Positions 25,831-34,192 of a stretch of DNA of 64,000 nucleotides are shown here, one piece after another. Position 1 is the first letter of the stretch. Each line of letters begins with the position of its first letter. Under the pieces are notes generated by a model that worked only from the letters and a program-made list of their open reading frames with translations, was not told the DNA's origin and did no database searches. The stretch lies in contig CANGEP010000005.1 in the NCBI GenBank assembly GCA_947452905.1, positions 1-64,000 on the forward strand, read 5' to 3'. A program made the translations under genes and the position numbers. This DNA comes from Bacteroidota bacterium (lineage in GTDB: Bacteria > Bacteroidota > Bacteroidia > Chitinophagales > Chitinophagaceae).

Positions 25831-27348
25831 ATGAAAAAAGCAATATTACTTTGCTGCTTTTTACCTTTTGTTGGTATGGCACAAATGCCAATAGTACTCA
25901 CAAAATCAGGTAAAATACAGGGTACTCAAAAAAATGGCATCCAAGTATTTAAAGGCATTCCTTTTGCAAAGCCACCTGTGGGCGATTTACGCTGGAAAGC
26001 ACCACAACCTCTAACACCATGGGAGGGTGTAAAAAAATGTTTAGCCTTTGGTCCTAGTCCTGTGCAAGACGAACCTATTCCTTTTATGTGTTGGTCTGAG
26101 GAATATTTAATTCCCAAAGCACCCATCAGTGAAGATTGTTTGTATTTAAATGTTTGGGCACCTAAAAAGACGACTACTAAAAAAGCTGTGCTAGTATATA
26201 TTTATGGTGGTGGATTTAGAAGTGGAGGATCGGGTTGTGCAATTTATGATGGAGAAGCGATGGCTAAAAAAGATATACTTTATGTAAGTATTAATTATAG
26301 AGTAGGCGTGTTTGGTTTTTTAGCGCACCCCGAATTAAGCAATGAGTCGGCTCAAAAAACATCGGGTAATTACGCGCTTTTGGATATGATTGCTGCCCTT
26401 CATTGGGTGCATGATAATATTGAAGCATTTGGTGGTGACCCCAATCAAGTAACTATTGCAGGTCAATCAGCTGGCGCTTTTGCAGTAAATTTTTTAAGTG
26501 CTTCTCCATTAACTAAAGGACTGATCAAAGGAGCCATTGCAGAAAGCGGTGGAAGTATTTTACCCAGCAGTATTCGACCCAGTATCCGCTTAAAAGAAGC
26601 AGAGCAAATGGGAGTATCGTATGCAAAAAAATTAGGCGCAAGTTCGATACAAGAATTAAGAAAAAAAACGGCCACCGAAATTTTAAAATCCCAAGGAGGT
26701 TTATCTGGACCATTTGAAGATGGATATGTTATCCCTTCTTCCATGCTATCTATCTATAATAATCATGAGCAAAATGACATTCCTACTTTATTAGGTTGGA
26801 ATTTAGATGATAAAATGATTGGTAAACCTGCAACTGCAGCACAATATACTGCTGATATCCAAAAACAATTTGGCGCAAATGCTTTAGCATTACTAGCCTT
26901 GTATCCTGGTAATAATGATATGGAAGCAGCAACTTCACAAGGTGATTTAAGCCGTGATCAAACCTTTGGTGTACAAGGCTATACTTGGGCAACGCTCCAA
27001 TCTGAAAAAGGAAAGTCGCCGGTGTATGTATATAGTTTTAATCGAAAATTACCTGCGTCAACACCAGCCACCGATTTTGGCGCCTTTCATACAGGCGAAG
27101 TGCCCTATGCCTATAACAACTTACATACCGTTCATCGCCCTTTTACCAAAGAGGATTATTTACTTGCCGATCAAATGTCGTCCTATTGGGTAAATTTTGT
27201 AAAAACCGCAAACCCCAATGGGAAAGGATTACTTTCATGGCCTGCCTATACAAAAGAGACCAAGCAAGTAATACAGTTAGATACAAAAATGGAGGTAAAA
27301 AAATTACCTACTGAACAAAAATTACAATTACTAAGCAAAATCCTATAA
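25831..27348 (+). CDS. Secreted type-B carboxylesterase
   Basis: 505 residues from the ATG at 25831. An ORF opening 72 bp earlier would overlap the previous gene and lacks a signal sequence at its start. A signal peptide (to about 17) is followed by the type-B esterase signature: GIPFAKPPVGDLRW, EDCLYLNVWAP, GGGFRSGG, and the nucleophile Ser213 in GQSAGA. His is in FHTGEVPYAY. The acid position, usually Glu, falls in a DDK segment, so the acid may be Asp. It hydrolyses carboxylic esters; substrate unknown. It is the last member of the 22802-27348 operon, possibly a passenger. Confidence 0.85.
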   Translation: MKKAILLCCFLPFVGMAQMPIVLTKSGKIQGTQKNGIQVFKGIPFAKPPVGDLRWKAPQPLTPWEGVKKCLAFGPSPVQDEPIPFMCWSEEYLIPKAPISEDCLYLNVWAPKKTTTKKAVLVYIYGGGFRSGGSGCAIYDGEAMAKKDILYVSINYRVGVFGFLAHPELSNESAQKTSGNYALLDMIAALHWVHDNIEAFGGDPNQVTIAGQSAGAFAVNFLSASPLTKGLIKGAIAESGGSILPSSIRPSIRLKEAEQMGVSYAKKLGASSIQELRKKTATEILKSQGGLSGPFEDGYVIPSSMLSIYNNHEQNDIPTLLGWNLDDKMIGKPATAAQYTADIQKQFGANALALLALYPGNNDMEAATSQGDLSRDQTFGVQGYTWATLQSEKGKSPVYVYSFNRKLPASTPATDFGAFHTGEVPYAYNNLHTVHRPFTKEDYLLADQMSSYWVNFVKTANPNGKGLLSWPAYTKETKQVIQLDTKMEVKKLPTEQKLQLLSKIL

Positions 27349-27424
27349 ACCCTGCTAAAAAGGGTCTTGTACATCTAGCTTTAATTAATCGTACCTTTGC
27401 TACTTATTAGCAAAACAGATTATT

Positions 27425-28618
27425 TTGAAGTTTATAGATTTAGGCCTAGATCAGAGAATATTAGAAGGTATTGATGCGATGGGCTATGAAACGGCTACTC
27501 CGGTTCAACAACAGGTAATGGTCCCTATTTTAGAAGGCAAAGATATTATTGCAGCTGCACAAACTGGCACCGGCAAAACAGCTGCTTTTTTATTGCCACT
27601 CTTACATCGATTAATAACAAGCCCTCATCAGTCTGGTGATATTAATGCCATGATTATTGTGCCTACCAGAGAGTTGGCTATCCAAATTGCAGAAAGCATT
27701 GAAGGCTTATCTTATTTTACTGATGTAAGCTCGATTGCGGTTTATGGAGGAGGTGATGGTAATTCATTTACTGCCGAAAAAAAGGCACTTACTTCGGGTG
27801 TAGATATAGTTGTATGTACACCAGGTAGAATGATTGCACATTTAAATATGGGCTATGTAAAATTGAAAGGATTAAAGTATTTGATATTAGACGAGGCAGA
27901 TAGAATGTTGGATATGGGCTTTAGTGATGATATAGCTAAGATTACTACTTTCTTACCTGTGCAAAGACAAAACTTACTTTTTTCGGCAACGATGCCTGTT
28001 AAGATGCGTGAGTTAGCCAAAAAGATTTTAAAAGATCCAGTCGAAATTAATATTGCCATTTCAAAGCCACCAGAACAAATTATCCAAAAAGCTTTTATTG
28101 TTTATGAAGCACAAAAAGTGCCCATCATAAAAGATATGCTTCACTCCAAGAGATTTACTAAAGTGATTGTTTTTTGTTCTAAAAAGCAAAATGTAAAACA
28201 ATTAACTGCCGAACTAAAAAAAGTAAAATTATTGGTAGAGGAAATACATTCCGATTTAGATCAAAAAAGTAGAGAACAATATTTGCAAGATTTTAGAAAC
28301 CAAAAAACAAATATTTTGGTAGCTACTGATATATTAAGCCGAGGAATTGATATTGATGACATTGATTTAGTAATCAATTATGATGTGCCCAATGACGGCG
28401 AAGATTATATTCATCGTATCGGAAGAACCGCAAGGGCTGCCACTTCTGGCACCGCCTTTACTTTAGTGTCCGAAAAAGAACAAAGAAAATTTGCTGATAT
28501 AGAGGAATTACTAGGCCTGCCAGTTATAAAAGGGAAAGTACCTGACGAATTTGGCCCCACACCCGAGTATGCACCTAAAAAATCAAGTACTAGAAATAAT
28601 TTTAAACGTAGAAAATAA
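27425..28618 (+). CDS. rhlE: DEAD-box RNA helicase, RhlE-like
   Basis: 397 residues from a TTG start at 27425. The start is supported by the canonical N-terminus MKFIDLGLDQRILEGIDAMG, and no ATG lies before the conserved part. Helicase motifs follow in order: Q motif TPVQQQ, Walker A AQTGTGKTAAF, PTRELAIQ, DEADRMLDMGF, SATMP, then VATDILSRGID and HRIGRTARA. The C-terminal tail is short and basic (FKRRK), as in RhlE. It acts in cold adaptation, ribosome assembly or mRNA decay. phnA follows 7 bp downstream. Confidence 0.93.
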   Translation: MKFIDLGLDQRILEGIDAMGYETATPVQQQVMVPILEGKDIIAAAQTGTGKTAAFLLPLLHRLITSPHQSGDINAMIIVPTRELAIQIAESIEGLSYFTDVSSIAVYGGGDGNSFTAEKKALTSGVDIVVCTPGRMIAHLNMGYVKLKGLKYLILDEADRMLDMGFSDDIAKITTFLPVQRQNLLFSATMPVKMRELAKKILKDPVEINIAISKPPEQIIQKAFIVYEAQKVPIIKDMLHSKRFTKVIVFCSKKQNVKQLTAELKKVKLLVEEIHSDLDQKSREQYLQDFRNQKTNILVATDILSRGIDIDDIDLVINYDVPNDGEDYIHRIGRTARAATSGTAFTLVSEKEQRKFADIEELLGLPVIKGKVPDEFGPTPEYAPKKSSTRNNFKRRK

Positions 28619-28625
28619 ACGAAAT

Positions 28626-29192
28626 ATGAAATCAAGTTTGTCTAATAAATTAAAAGAAAGAAGCGAAGGTAATTGTGAACTCTGTGCTACTAATGCTGCT
28701 ACATGTGCTTTTGCAGTAAGTCCTAAATCAAATGATGTGATTGAAAACGAAGTAGCTCTTTGTGATACCTGTGTGGCATTGGTGGAATCAGGCGAACCTA
28801 ATGATCATTGGCAATGTTTAGCCGGAAGTATTTGGAATACAGAGCCCAGTGTGCAAGCACTAAGTTATAGATTATTATATGCCCAAAAAGATAAGGAATG
28901 GGCCAACGAAATTTTAACCTCAGTTGAATTAGACGAAACGGTGGTGACTTGGGCGGAGTCTGCATTTGCGGTAGCTGCACAACATTTAGATAGTAATGGA
29001 ACCCCCTTAGAAAATGGGGACACCATTGTTTTAACACAACAGCTAAATGTTAAAGGGGCAAGTTTTATGGCACCCAAAGGTACCATCGTTCGAAAAATTA
29101 GATTGGTCCCCGATAATGCCGAGCAAATAGAAGGTAAAATAAATGGCGACACCATAGTTATTCTTACCAAGTTCGTAAAGAAATCGGTGTAA
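28626..29192 (+). CDS. phnA: PhnA family zinc-ribbon protein
   Basis: 188 residues from the ATG at 28626; an earlier start inside rhlE is unconserved. A four-cysteine zinc ribbon begins NCELCATN and continues with CDTC near residue 45. The C-terminal PhnA domain ends with GTIVRKIRLV, then INGDTIVILTKFVKKS. Despite the name it is not a phosphonate enzyme in most bacteria, and its function is unsettled. It is 7 bp from rhlE, so it is probably cotranscribed. Confidence 0.87.
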   Translation: MKSSLSNKLKERSEGNCELCATNAATCAFAVSPKSNDVIENEVALCDTCVALVESGEPNDHWQCLAGSIWNTEPSVQALSYRLLYAQKDKEWANEILTSVELDETVVTWAESAFAVAAQHLDSNGTPLENGDTIVLTQQLNVKGASFMAPKGTIVRKIRLVPDNAEQIEGKINGDTIVILTKFVKKSV

Positions 29193-29236
29193 AAAAAGAC
29201 GATATTTGGTTAGCTCAATAATCAAATATATTTACC

Positions 29237-30178
29237 ATGTCCCTAAAGCTTATCAAAAATAGATCTGATATTGGCGCTGGCACACGCGGGTCTGACATGG
29301 GTATTGATGCTATCGAAATCGCTGCCATAAATAGCCAAAATGATTTTTTTAATAGACATGCTTTTGTAGATGTTGAAACGCACAACGAAAGCATCTATAA
29401 TAAGGTGAATAATAATTTTGCTAAGAGAATTGAAAATGTGGTAGAGCAGTGCGAGCGTGTATGTAAAGCAGTTGCAGCAACTTTTAAGGAGGGTAATTTC
29501 CCAATAATTTTATCGGGCGATCACTCCTCTGCATTAGGTACAATAAGCGGAATAAAATTGGCTAACCCTGGTAAAGTATTAGGCGTTATTTGGATAGATG
29601 CACATGCCGATTTACATTCTCCTTTTACATCTCCTTCTGGTAATATACATGGCATGCCTCTGGCTGCTGCTTTGGGTTTTGATAATCTATCTTGTAAAAT
29701 TAATGAGCCAGGAGAACCTACTGCTACCCATTGGCATCAGTTAAAAAATTTAGGACTCACGGGGCCTAAAATAACACCCGATCATTTAATATATTTTGGG
29801 CTTCGCGATTACGAACATGCCGAAGAAAAATTAATAAATGAAAATCAGATTAAAATATACAAGGTAGATGAAATAAGATTTAGAACATTGCCCGTTTGTG
29901 TACTAGAAGCCATTGATAAATTAAAAAATTGTGATTTAATTTATATCTCCTTTGATGTAGACTCTATGGATTGCGATGCAGTATCCTATGGTACTGGTAC
30001 ACCTGTACCGGTTGGTTTTTTGGCAACCGAAGTAATGTCTATTATTGACAGTTTTTTAGGAACGGGAAAAGTGGCTTGTATAGAGTTTGCCGAGATTAAT
30101 CCATTACTCGATAATAAAGGAAATAAAATGGCCGAAACAGCTTTTCAAGTATTAGATCATATCTCTAAAAAAATATAA
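29237..30178 (+). CDS. rocF: Arginase
   Basis: 313 residues of the ureohydrolase family. Mn ligands are at His96 (SGDHSS), Asp121, His123 and Asp125 (DAHADLH), and Asp240 and Asp242 (SFDVDSMD), with IEFAEINP closing. The pattern GDHSSALGTISG near the first ligand and SPSGNIHGMPLA for the loop fit arginase rather than agmatinase. It would cleave arginine to ornithine and urea in the cytoplasm. A second arginine-consuming enzyme lies at 51141. It precedes the GH32 gene by 13 bp. Confidence 0.9.
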   Translation: MSLKLIKNRSDIGAGTRGSDMGIDAIEIAAINSQNDFFNRHAFVDVETHNESIYNKVNNNFAKRIENVVEQCERVCKAVAATFKEGNFPIILSGDHSSALGTISGIKLANPGKVLGVIWIDAHADLHSPFTSPSGNIHGMPLAAALGFDNLSCKINEPGEPTATHWHQLKNLGLTGPKITPDHLIYFGLRDYEHAEEKLINENQIKIYKVDEIRFRTLPVCVLEAIDKLKNCDLIYISFDVDSMDCDAVSYGTGTPVPVGFLATEVMSIIDSFLGTGKVACIEFAEINPLLDNKGNKMAETAFQVLDHISKKI

Positions 30179-30191
30179 AACCCTCTCTATT

Positions 30192-31661
30192 ATGAAAAAA
30201 CAACTGCTTTTTATTTTTTTATTAATGAGTAGTATTACCCATTTAGTAAAAGCTCAAGAGGGTGCTTTATCCGAAAAATTGTATCGTCCACAAATACATT
30301 TTACGCCTGCAAAGGGTTGGATGAACGATCCTAATGGATTAATTTTTAGTAATGGCATCTACCATATATTTTACCAACATAATCCCTATGAATCGGTATG
30401 GGGCCCCATGCATTGGGGGCATGCTACAAGTAAAGATCTTATTCACTGGAATCAGGAACCCATTGCTATTTATCCGGATAGCATCGGTACCATTTTTTCG
30501 GGTAGTGCAGTAGTAGATAAAAATAATAGTTCTGGTTTAGGCAAAAATGGGAAAGGCCCTTTAGTGGCTATTTATACTCAACATAATATGGAAGGGGAAA
30601 AAGCGGGTAAAATAGATTTTCAAACGCAAAGTATTTCTTATAGCAATGACGAAGGAAAAACATGGACATCCTATGCTCATAATCCGGTGATTAAAAATCC
30701 GGGCATTAAAGATTTTAGAGACCCTAAAGTTTTATGGTATGCACCCACAAAAAAATGGGTGTTGGTATTGGCAGCCCAAAACAAATTGTTTTTTTATACT
30801 TCAACCAACTTAATTAATTGGACAAAAGCTTCTGAATTTGGAGATGGCATTGGTTCGCACGAAGGCGTTTGGGAATGTCCCGATTTATTTCCACTTAGTT
30901 ATCAGGGTAAAGAGTACTGGGTATTAATAGGAAATTTAAATCCAGGGGGGCCTAATAAAGGTTCAGCCACTCAATATTTTATTGGTCAGTTTGATGGCAA
31001 AAATTTTAAACCCAATTCAACCCAAATAAAATGGGCTGATTATGGCCCTGATGAATATGCAGGTGTAAGTTTTTCGAATGTAAATAACCGTCGAATATTT
31101 ATGGGTTGGATGAGTAATTGGATGTATGCTGGAATTGTACCAACTATTAATTGGAGAAGTGCATTAACATTACCAAGAACTCTAGGCCTTGAAAAAGTAG
31201 GCAAGGAAATGTACCTGAGTTCAAGCTTTATATATGAATTAAATATAGCAGGCAAAAAAACAACCCCTTTATCATCGCTTAAAAATGTACAATTTCCATC
31301 ACGTCTTCACTTATCTAAAATTGCCGCTAAAGACTTTAGTATACAATTATCTAATACAGTTGGTGATATTTTAGTAATTGGTTATTCAGCAAAAAATAAT
31401 GAATATTATATTGATCGAACAAAAGCAGGGGTAGCTGATTTTCACAAAGATTTTGCATCCTATAATACAGCACCTAGAATAAGTAATAGCAAAACTTTAT
31501 CTTTTGATTTAGTATTAGATAAAGCATCGGCCGAACTTATTGCAGACAAAGGATTATCGGTAATGACAGCTATATTTTTCTCACATAGCCCTTACACAAG
31601 TATAAAAGTAATTTCTGAGGATAAACAAATGGCGAATAAAATAAAGTATACTACTTTTTAA
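30192..31661 (+). CDS. GH32 fructan hydrolase (levanase/invertase-like), exported
   Basis: 489 residues with a signal peptide ending at VKAQ. GH32 motifs are complete: WMNDPNG with nucleophile Asp46, FRDPK with transition-state Asp177, and ECPD with acid Glu228. The beta-sandwich C-terminal module follows from about 340. It splits beta-fructofuranosides such as levan or sucrose outside the cytoplasm. No fructan SusCD or fructokinase is adjacent. The 3-prime end overlaps the convergent LTA-synthase-like gene by 11 bp. Confidence 0.92.
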   Translation: MKKQLLFIFLLMSSITHLVKAQEGALSEKLYRPQIHFTPAKGWMNDPNGLIFSNGIYHIFYQHNPYESVWGPMHWGHATSKDLIHWNQEPIAIYPDSIGTIFSGSAVVDKNNSSGLGKNGKGPLVAIYTQHNMEGEKAGKIDFQTQSISYSNDEGKTWTSYAHNPVIKNPGIKDFRDPKVLWYAPTKKWVLVLAAQNKLFFYTSTNLINWTKASEFGDGIGSHEGVWECPDLFPLSYQGKEYWVLIGNLNPGGPNKGSATQYFIGQFDGKNFKPNSTQIKWADYGPDEYAGVSFSNVNNRRIFMGWMSNWMYAGIVPTINWRSALTLPRTLGLEKVGKEMYLSSSFIYELNIAGKKTTPLSSLKNVQFPSRLHLSKIAAKDFSIQLSNTVGDILVIGYSAKNNEYYIDRTKAGVADFHKDFASYNTAPRISNSKTLSFDLVLDKASAELIADKGLSVMTAIFFSHSPYTSIKVISEDKQMANKIKYTTF

Positions 31662-34083
31662 TACCGTATACTTTTATTTTTAAATTTCGCATTTGTAAGT
31701 TTATTTCCCTGGAGTTGTAAAAGCCTAGGTCAAATACAAGATTATTGAAATTCTTATAAGTATCAATAGGTAATCGATCGGTAATGGAGGTTGCATTCCA
31801 TTGCTTTTCGATATAATCCCCTTTTGTCATTTGTACAATATTATGGTTGGTCCAAAAAACAAAATTTCTGTTCCCTTTTGTAGTATCAATCAAAGCCAAT
31901 CTAAAAGCAGGTTGATCTTCTAGCCCCGGTAGATTTAAATTAATATCCGCTGAAAGTTCTACATAAATATCCTTATAACCTTTAGGCATTTTCTTTTCTG
32001 GTATTAAAGTAATGTCGGAACCTTTGGTATAAATGGTATCTGTTTTGGTAGGGCCATATTCCAATAATAAATCCATCTTCTCTATCGAAATGTTTTTACT
32101 CGTAGGGAAAATTTTATTTTGTGTTGTTACGTAATCATTAATGAGTTTATAATTATCTAACAAATGAGTCATATGCATTTTGATAGAATCTTCCTTCACT
32201 TTTAATAAACTTAAATCGGGCTTTATTTTATACAATTGCTTACCCGATAAATAGTAATCTTTATAAATATAGTCGGTCATTTCTCTACTCCATTCCATAA
32301 ATGGCATGGAGTGAATATTTCGAAAGGCTACACTGGTATCAATTACATCGGTTAGCCAATGTACTTGCTCAGGACGCTTGCGAAGTGAGGGATAATTGTT
32401 TAAAATAAGTGAACTTATGGTGGGTCCAATATTATTATGAGAACTAATACTATAAAACTTTTTAGGGGCTTTTAAGAGAGGGGAATAAACAATCAAGGGA
32501 ACATGATAATCATCTAATCCATTGGTGCTAGGAAAAGAGCCAATGTGATGATCGCCCATAATAAAAAAAATAGTATTGTTATAATCGGCACGTTTACTGT
32601 ATTTGCTAAAAAAGTTTTTTAAACAATCATCAGAGAACATATAGGTAACCAACACTTTTTTTGTTTCAATTAAAGTTTTTTTAAGGGGCGCCGAATTTGG
32701 AATGCTGCTTATTTTTTTATCAAATAGTTTTTCATATTCATGTTGCTGCTCAAATAAATAAGGCATATGGGTAGTGCCAGTATGATATATATTTAAATAA
32801 GGTTTTTGCTTTAGAGAATCCATTACCTCAAAACTCCTATTAAATAAAGCGTCATCGGGATAGCCCATGGTCCATCCTTCGGCACCTATACCCATCATTT
32901 TATATTTTGAAGGATAATCTAACAAAATCATATCGGTACCCTGTAAACGCATATAACCTCCCATATTATCAAAATCGGGATTAAAGCCAATTAAGAATTT
33001 GGAATGGTAGCCATTAGCCCTTAAAATTTTTATGAGTGATAAATGCTCGGGCATTACATTAATAACAGAGAATCCTCTTTTGCCATAAGGAAGTGATCCC
33101 GAAATAGCGGGATGTGCAGCAAAGGTTCCAGGTGCAGTACTCAAAAAATTATCCCATACCAAACTCTTTTTAGAGAGATTATCTAAAAAAGGTGTAAAAC
33201 TTCCCGCATAGGCATTTGCTCCACTAAAATCTCTGGACAATCCCTCCACTACAATGATTACTATATTAGGCGGATTGTTTTTAGGTAAATTAAAAAAACT
33301 TCCTAAAACATCGGGGCTTGTATTTTTGTGTAATAAAGGAAATTCTTTACTTGTAAAATCAAAAGGTTGATTGGCCTGATAAAAATCTATCTCTTTACTT
33401 AACTGCTCTTTTGTTAATTTACCAGCATCAAATTTATCAATATCTCTAAAATATTGATAGCTATCCACCATCCAAAAGCTTACTTTATTAACTGTTAAGT
33501 GATAGGCACGCTCATCCTCAAATTTATCTTCATTGGGCATAGAGAATTTTATGAAAACAATGGCGAGTATACTTAAGCTTGCAAGAAAAAATTGTTTTTT
33601 TTGATTTACTAAAAAGTAACTATTAAGTTTTTTAAAGCTTACTATATAAATACCTACATATATTAACAAGGGTAAAAAAACATAAAAACCACTGGTTAGC
33701 ATTTGTTTTGAAGTGGTCCAAGATTCAGCTAAACTTCTGGTAAATAGCTCATGGTCAAAAGGCGTATTGCGCTCTGAAAAAACTAAGAGTAAAGCTAAAT
33801 AGGTAATGAGTATAAGCACATTTAAAAAGTGCTGAACTAAAGAGGCTATTTGTTTATTAAGTTTAAAAAATAGATACATAAGGGGCAGTAAAAAACTACC
33901 ATATAAGAGTATAAAACAACTGTCATATAACAAACCTAATAATTCAAAGCTATAGGCGCTAGGCAAAAATGCCTTATGTGCAATGAGTAAATATTCGTAA
34001 AGCCTAACTAAAATAAAAGCAATGGCAAAAGCAGTTAGCTTTTTAAGATAATCGGGGAGGAATTTAGAAAATTTGGAGTCCAT
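31651..34083 (-). CDS. LTA-synthase-family membrane phosphotransferase (alkaline-phosphatase superfamily)
   Basis: 810 residues. Five membrane helices occupy the first ~180 residues, then a large extracytoplasmic catalytic domain begins with NIVIIVVEGLSRD (metal ligand Glu280). The nucleophile region is LSTAPGTFAAHPAISG, with Thr320 the likely active site. MGDHHIGSF and HVPLIVYSP complete the metal centre. Proteins of this kind transfer phosphoglycerol or phosphoethanolamine to envelope glycans or lipids. In a Gram-negative Bacteroidota lipoteichoic acid is absent, so the real acceptor is unknown. It is divergent from the plug-protein gene. Confidence 0.87.
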   Translation of the reverse strand: MDSKFSKFLPDYLKKLTAFAIAFILVRLYEYLLIAHKAFLPSAYSFELLGLLYDSCFILLYGSFLLPLMYLFFKLNKQIASLVQHFLNVLILITYLALLLVFSERNTPFDHELFTRSLAESWTTSKQMLTSGFYVFLPLLIYVGIYIVSFKKLNSYFLVNQKKQFFLASLSILAIVFIKFSMPNEDKFEDERAYHLTVNKVSFWMVDSYQYFRDIDKFDAGKLTKEQLSKEIDFYQANQPFDFTSKEFPLLHKNTSPDVLGSFFNLPKNNPPNIVIIVVEGLSRDFSGANAYAGSFTPFLDNLSKKSLVWDNFLSTAPGTFAAHPAISGSLPYGKRGFSVINVMPEHLSLIKILRANGYHSKFLIGFNPDFDNMGGYMRLQGTDMILLDYPSKYKMMGIGAEGWTMGYPDDALFNRSFEVMDSLKQKPYLNIYHTGTTHMPYLFEQQHEYEKLFDKKISSIPNSAPLKKTLIETKKVLVTYMFSDDCLKNFFSKYSKRADYNNTIFFIMGDHHIGSFPSTNGLDDYHVPLIVYSPLLKAPKKFYSISSHNNIGPTISSLILNNYPSLRKRPEQVHWLTDVIDTSVAFRNIHSMPFMEWSREMTDYIYKDYYLSGKQLYKIKPDLSLLKVKEDSIKMHMTHLLDNYKLINDYVTTQNKIFPTSKNISIEKMDLLLEYGPTKTDTIYTKGSDITLIPEKKMPKGYKDIYVELSADINLNLPGLEDQPAFRLALIDTTKGNRNFVFWTNHNIVQMTKGDYIEKQWNATSITDRLPIDTYKNFNNLVFDLGFYNSREINLQMRNLKIKVYGIKK

Positions 34084-34192
34084 AGCTGTAAACTAGGTCA
34101 AAAGTAAGTATTTATGGCATTATTACCTTTTATATAAAAAGCAAAAAAGAGTGGAGTGGTTTTGATAACTTTAAAACACCAATAGCCAATGT

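Noticed and set aside
27350..27370. Terminator-like ACCCT/AGGGT pairing after the carboxylesterase
   Set aside because: Stem of 5 bp with no T tract.
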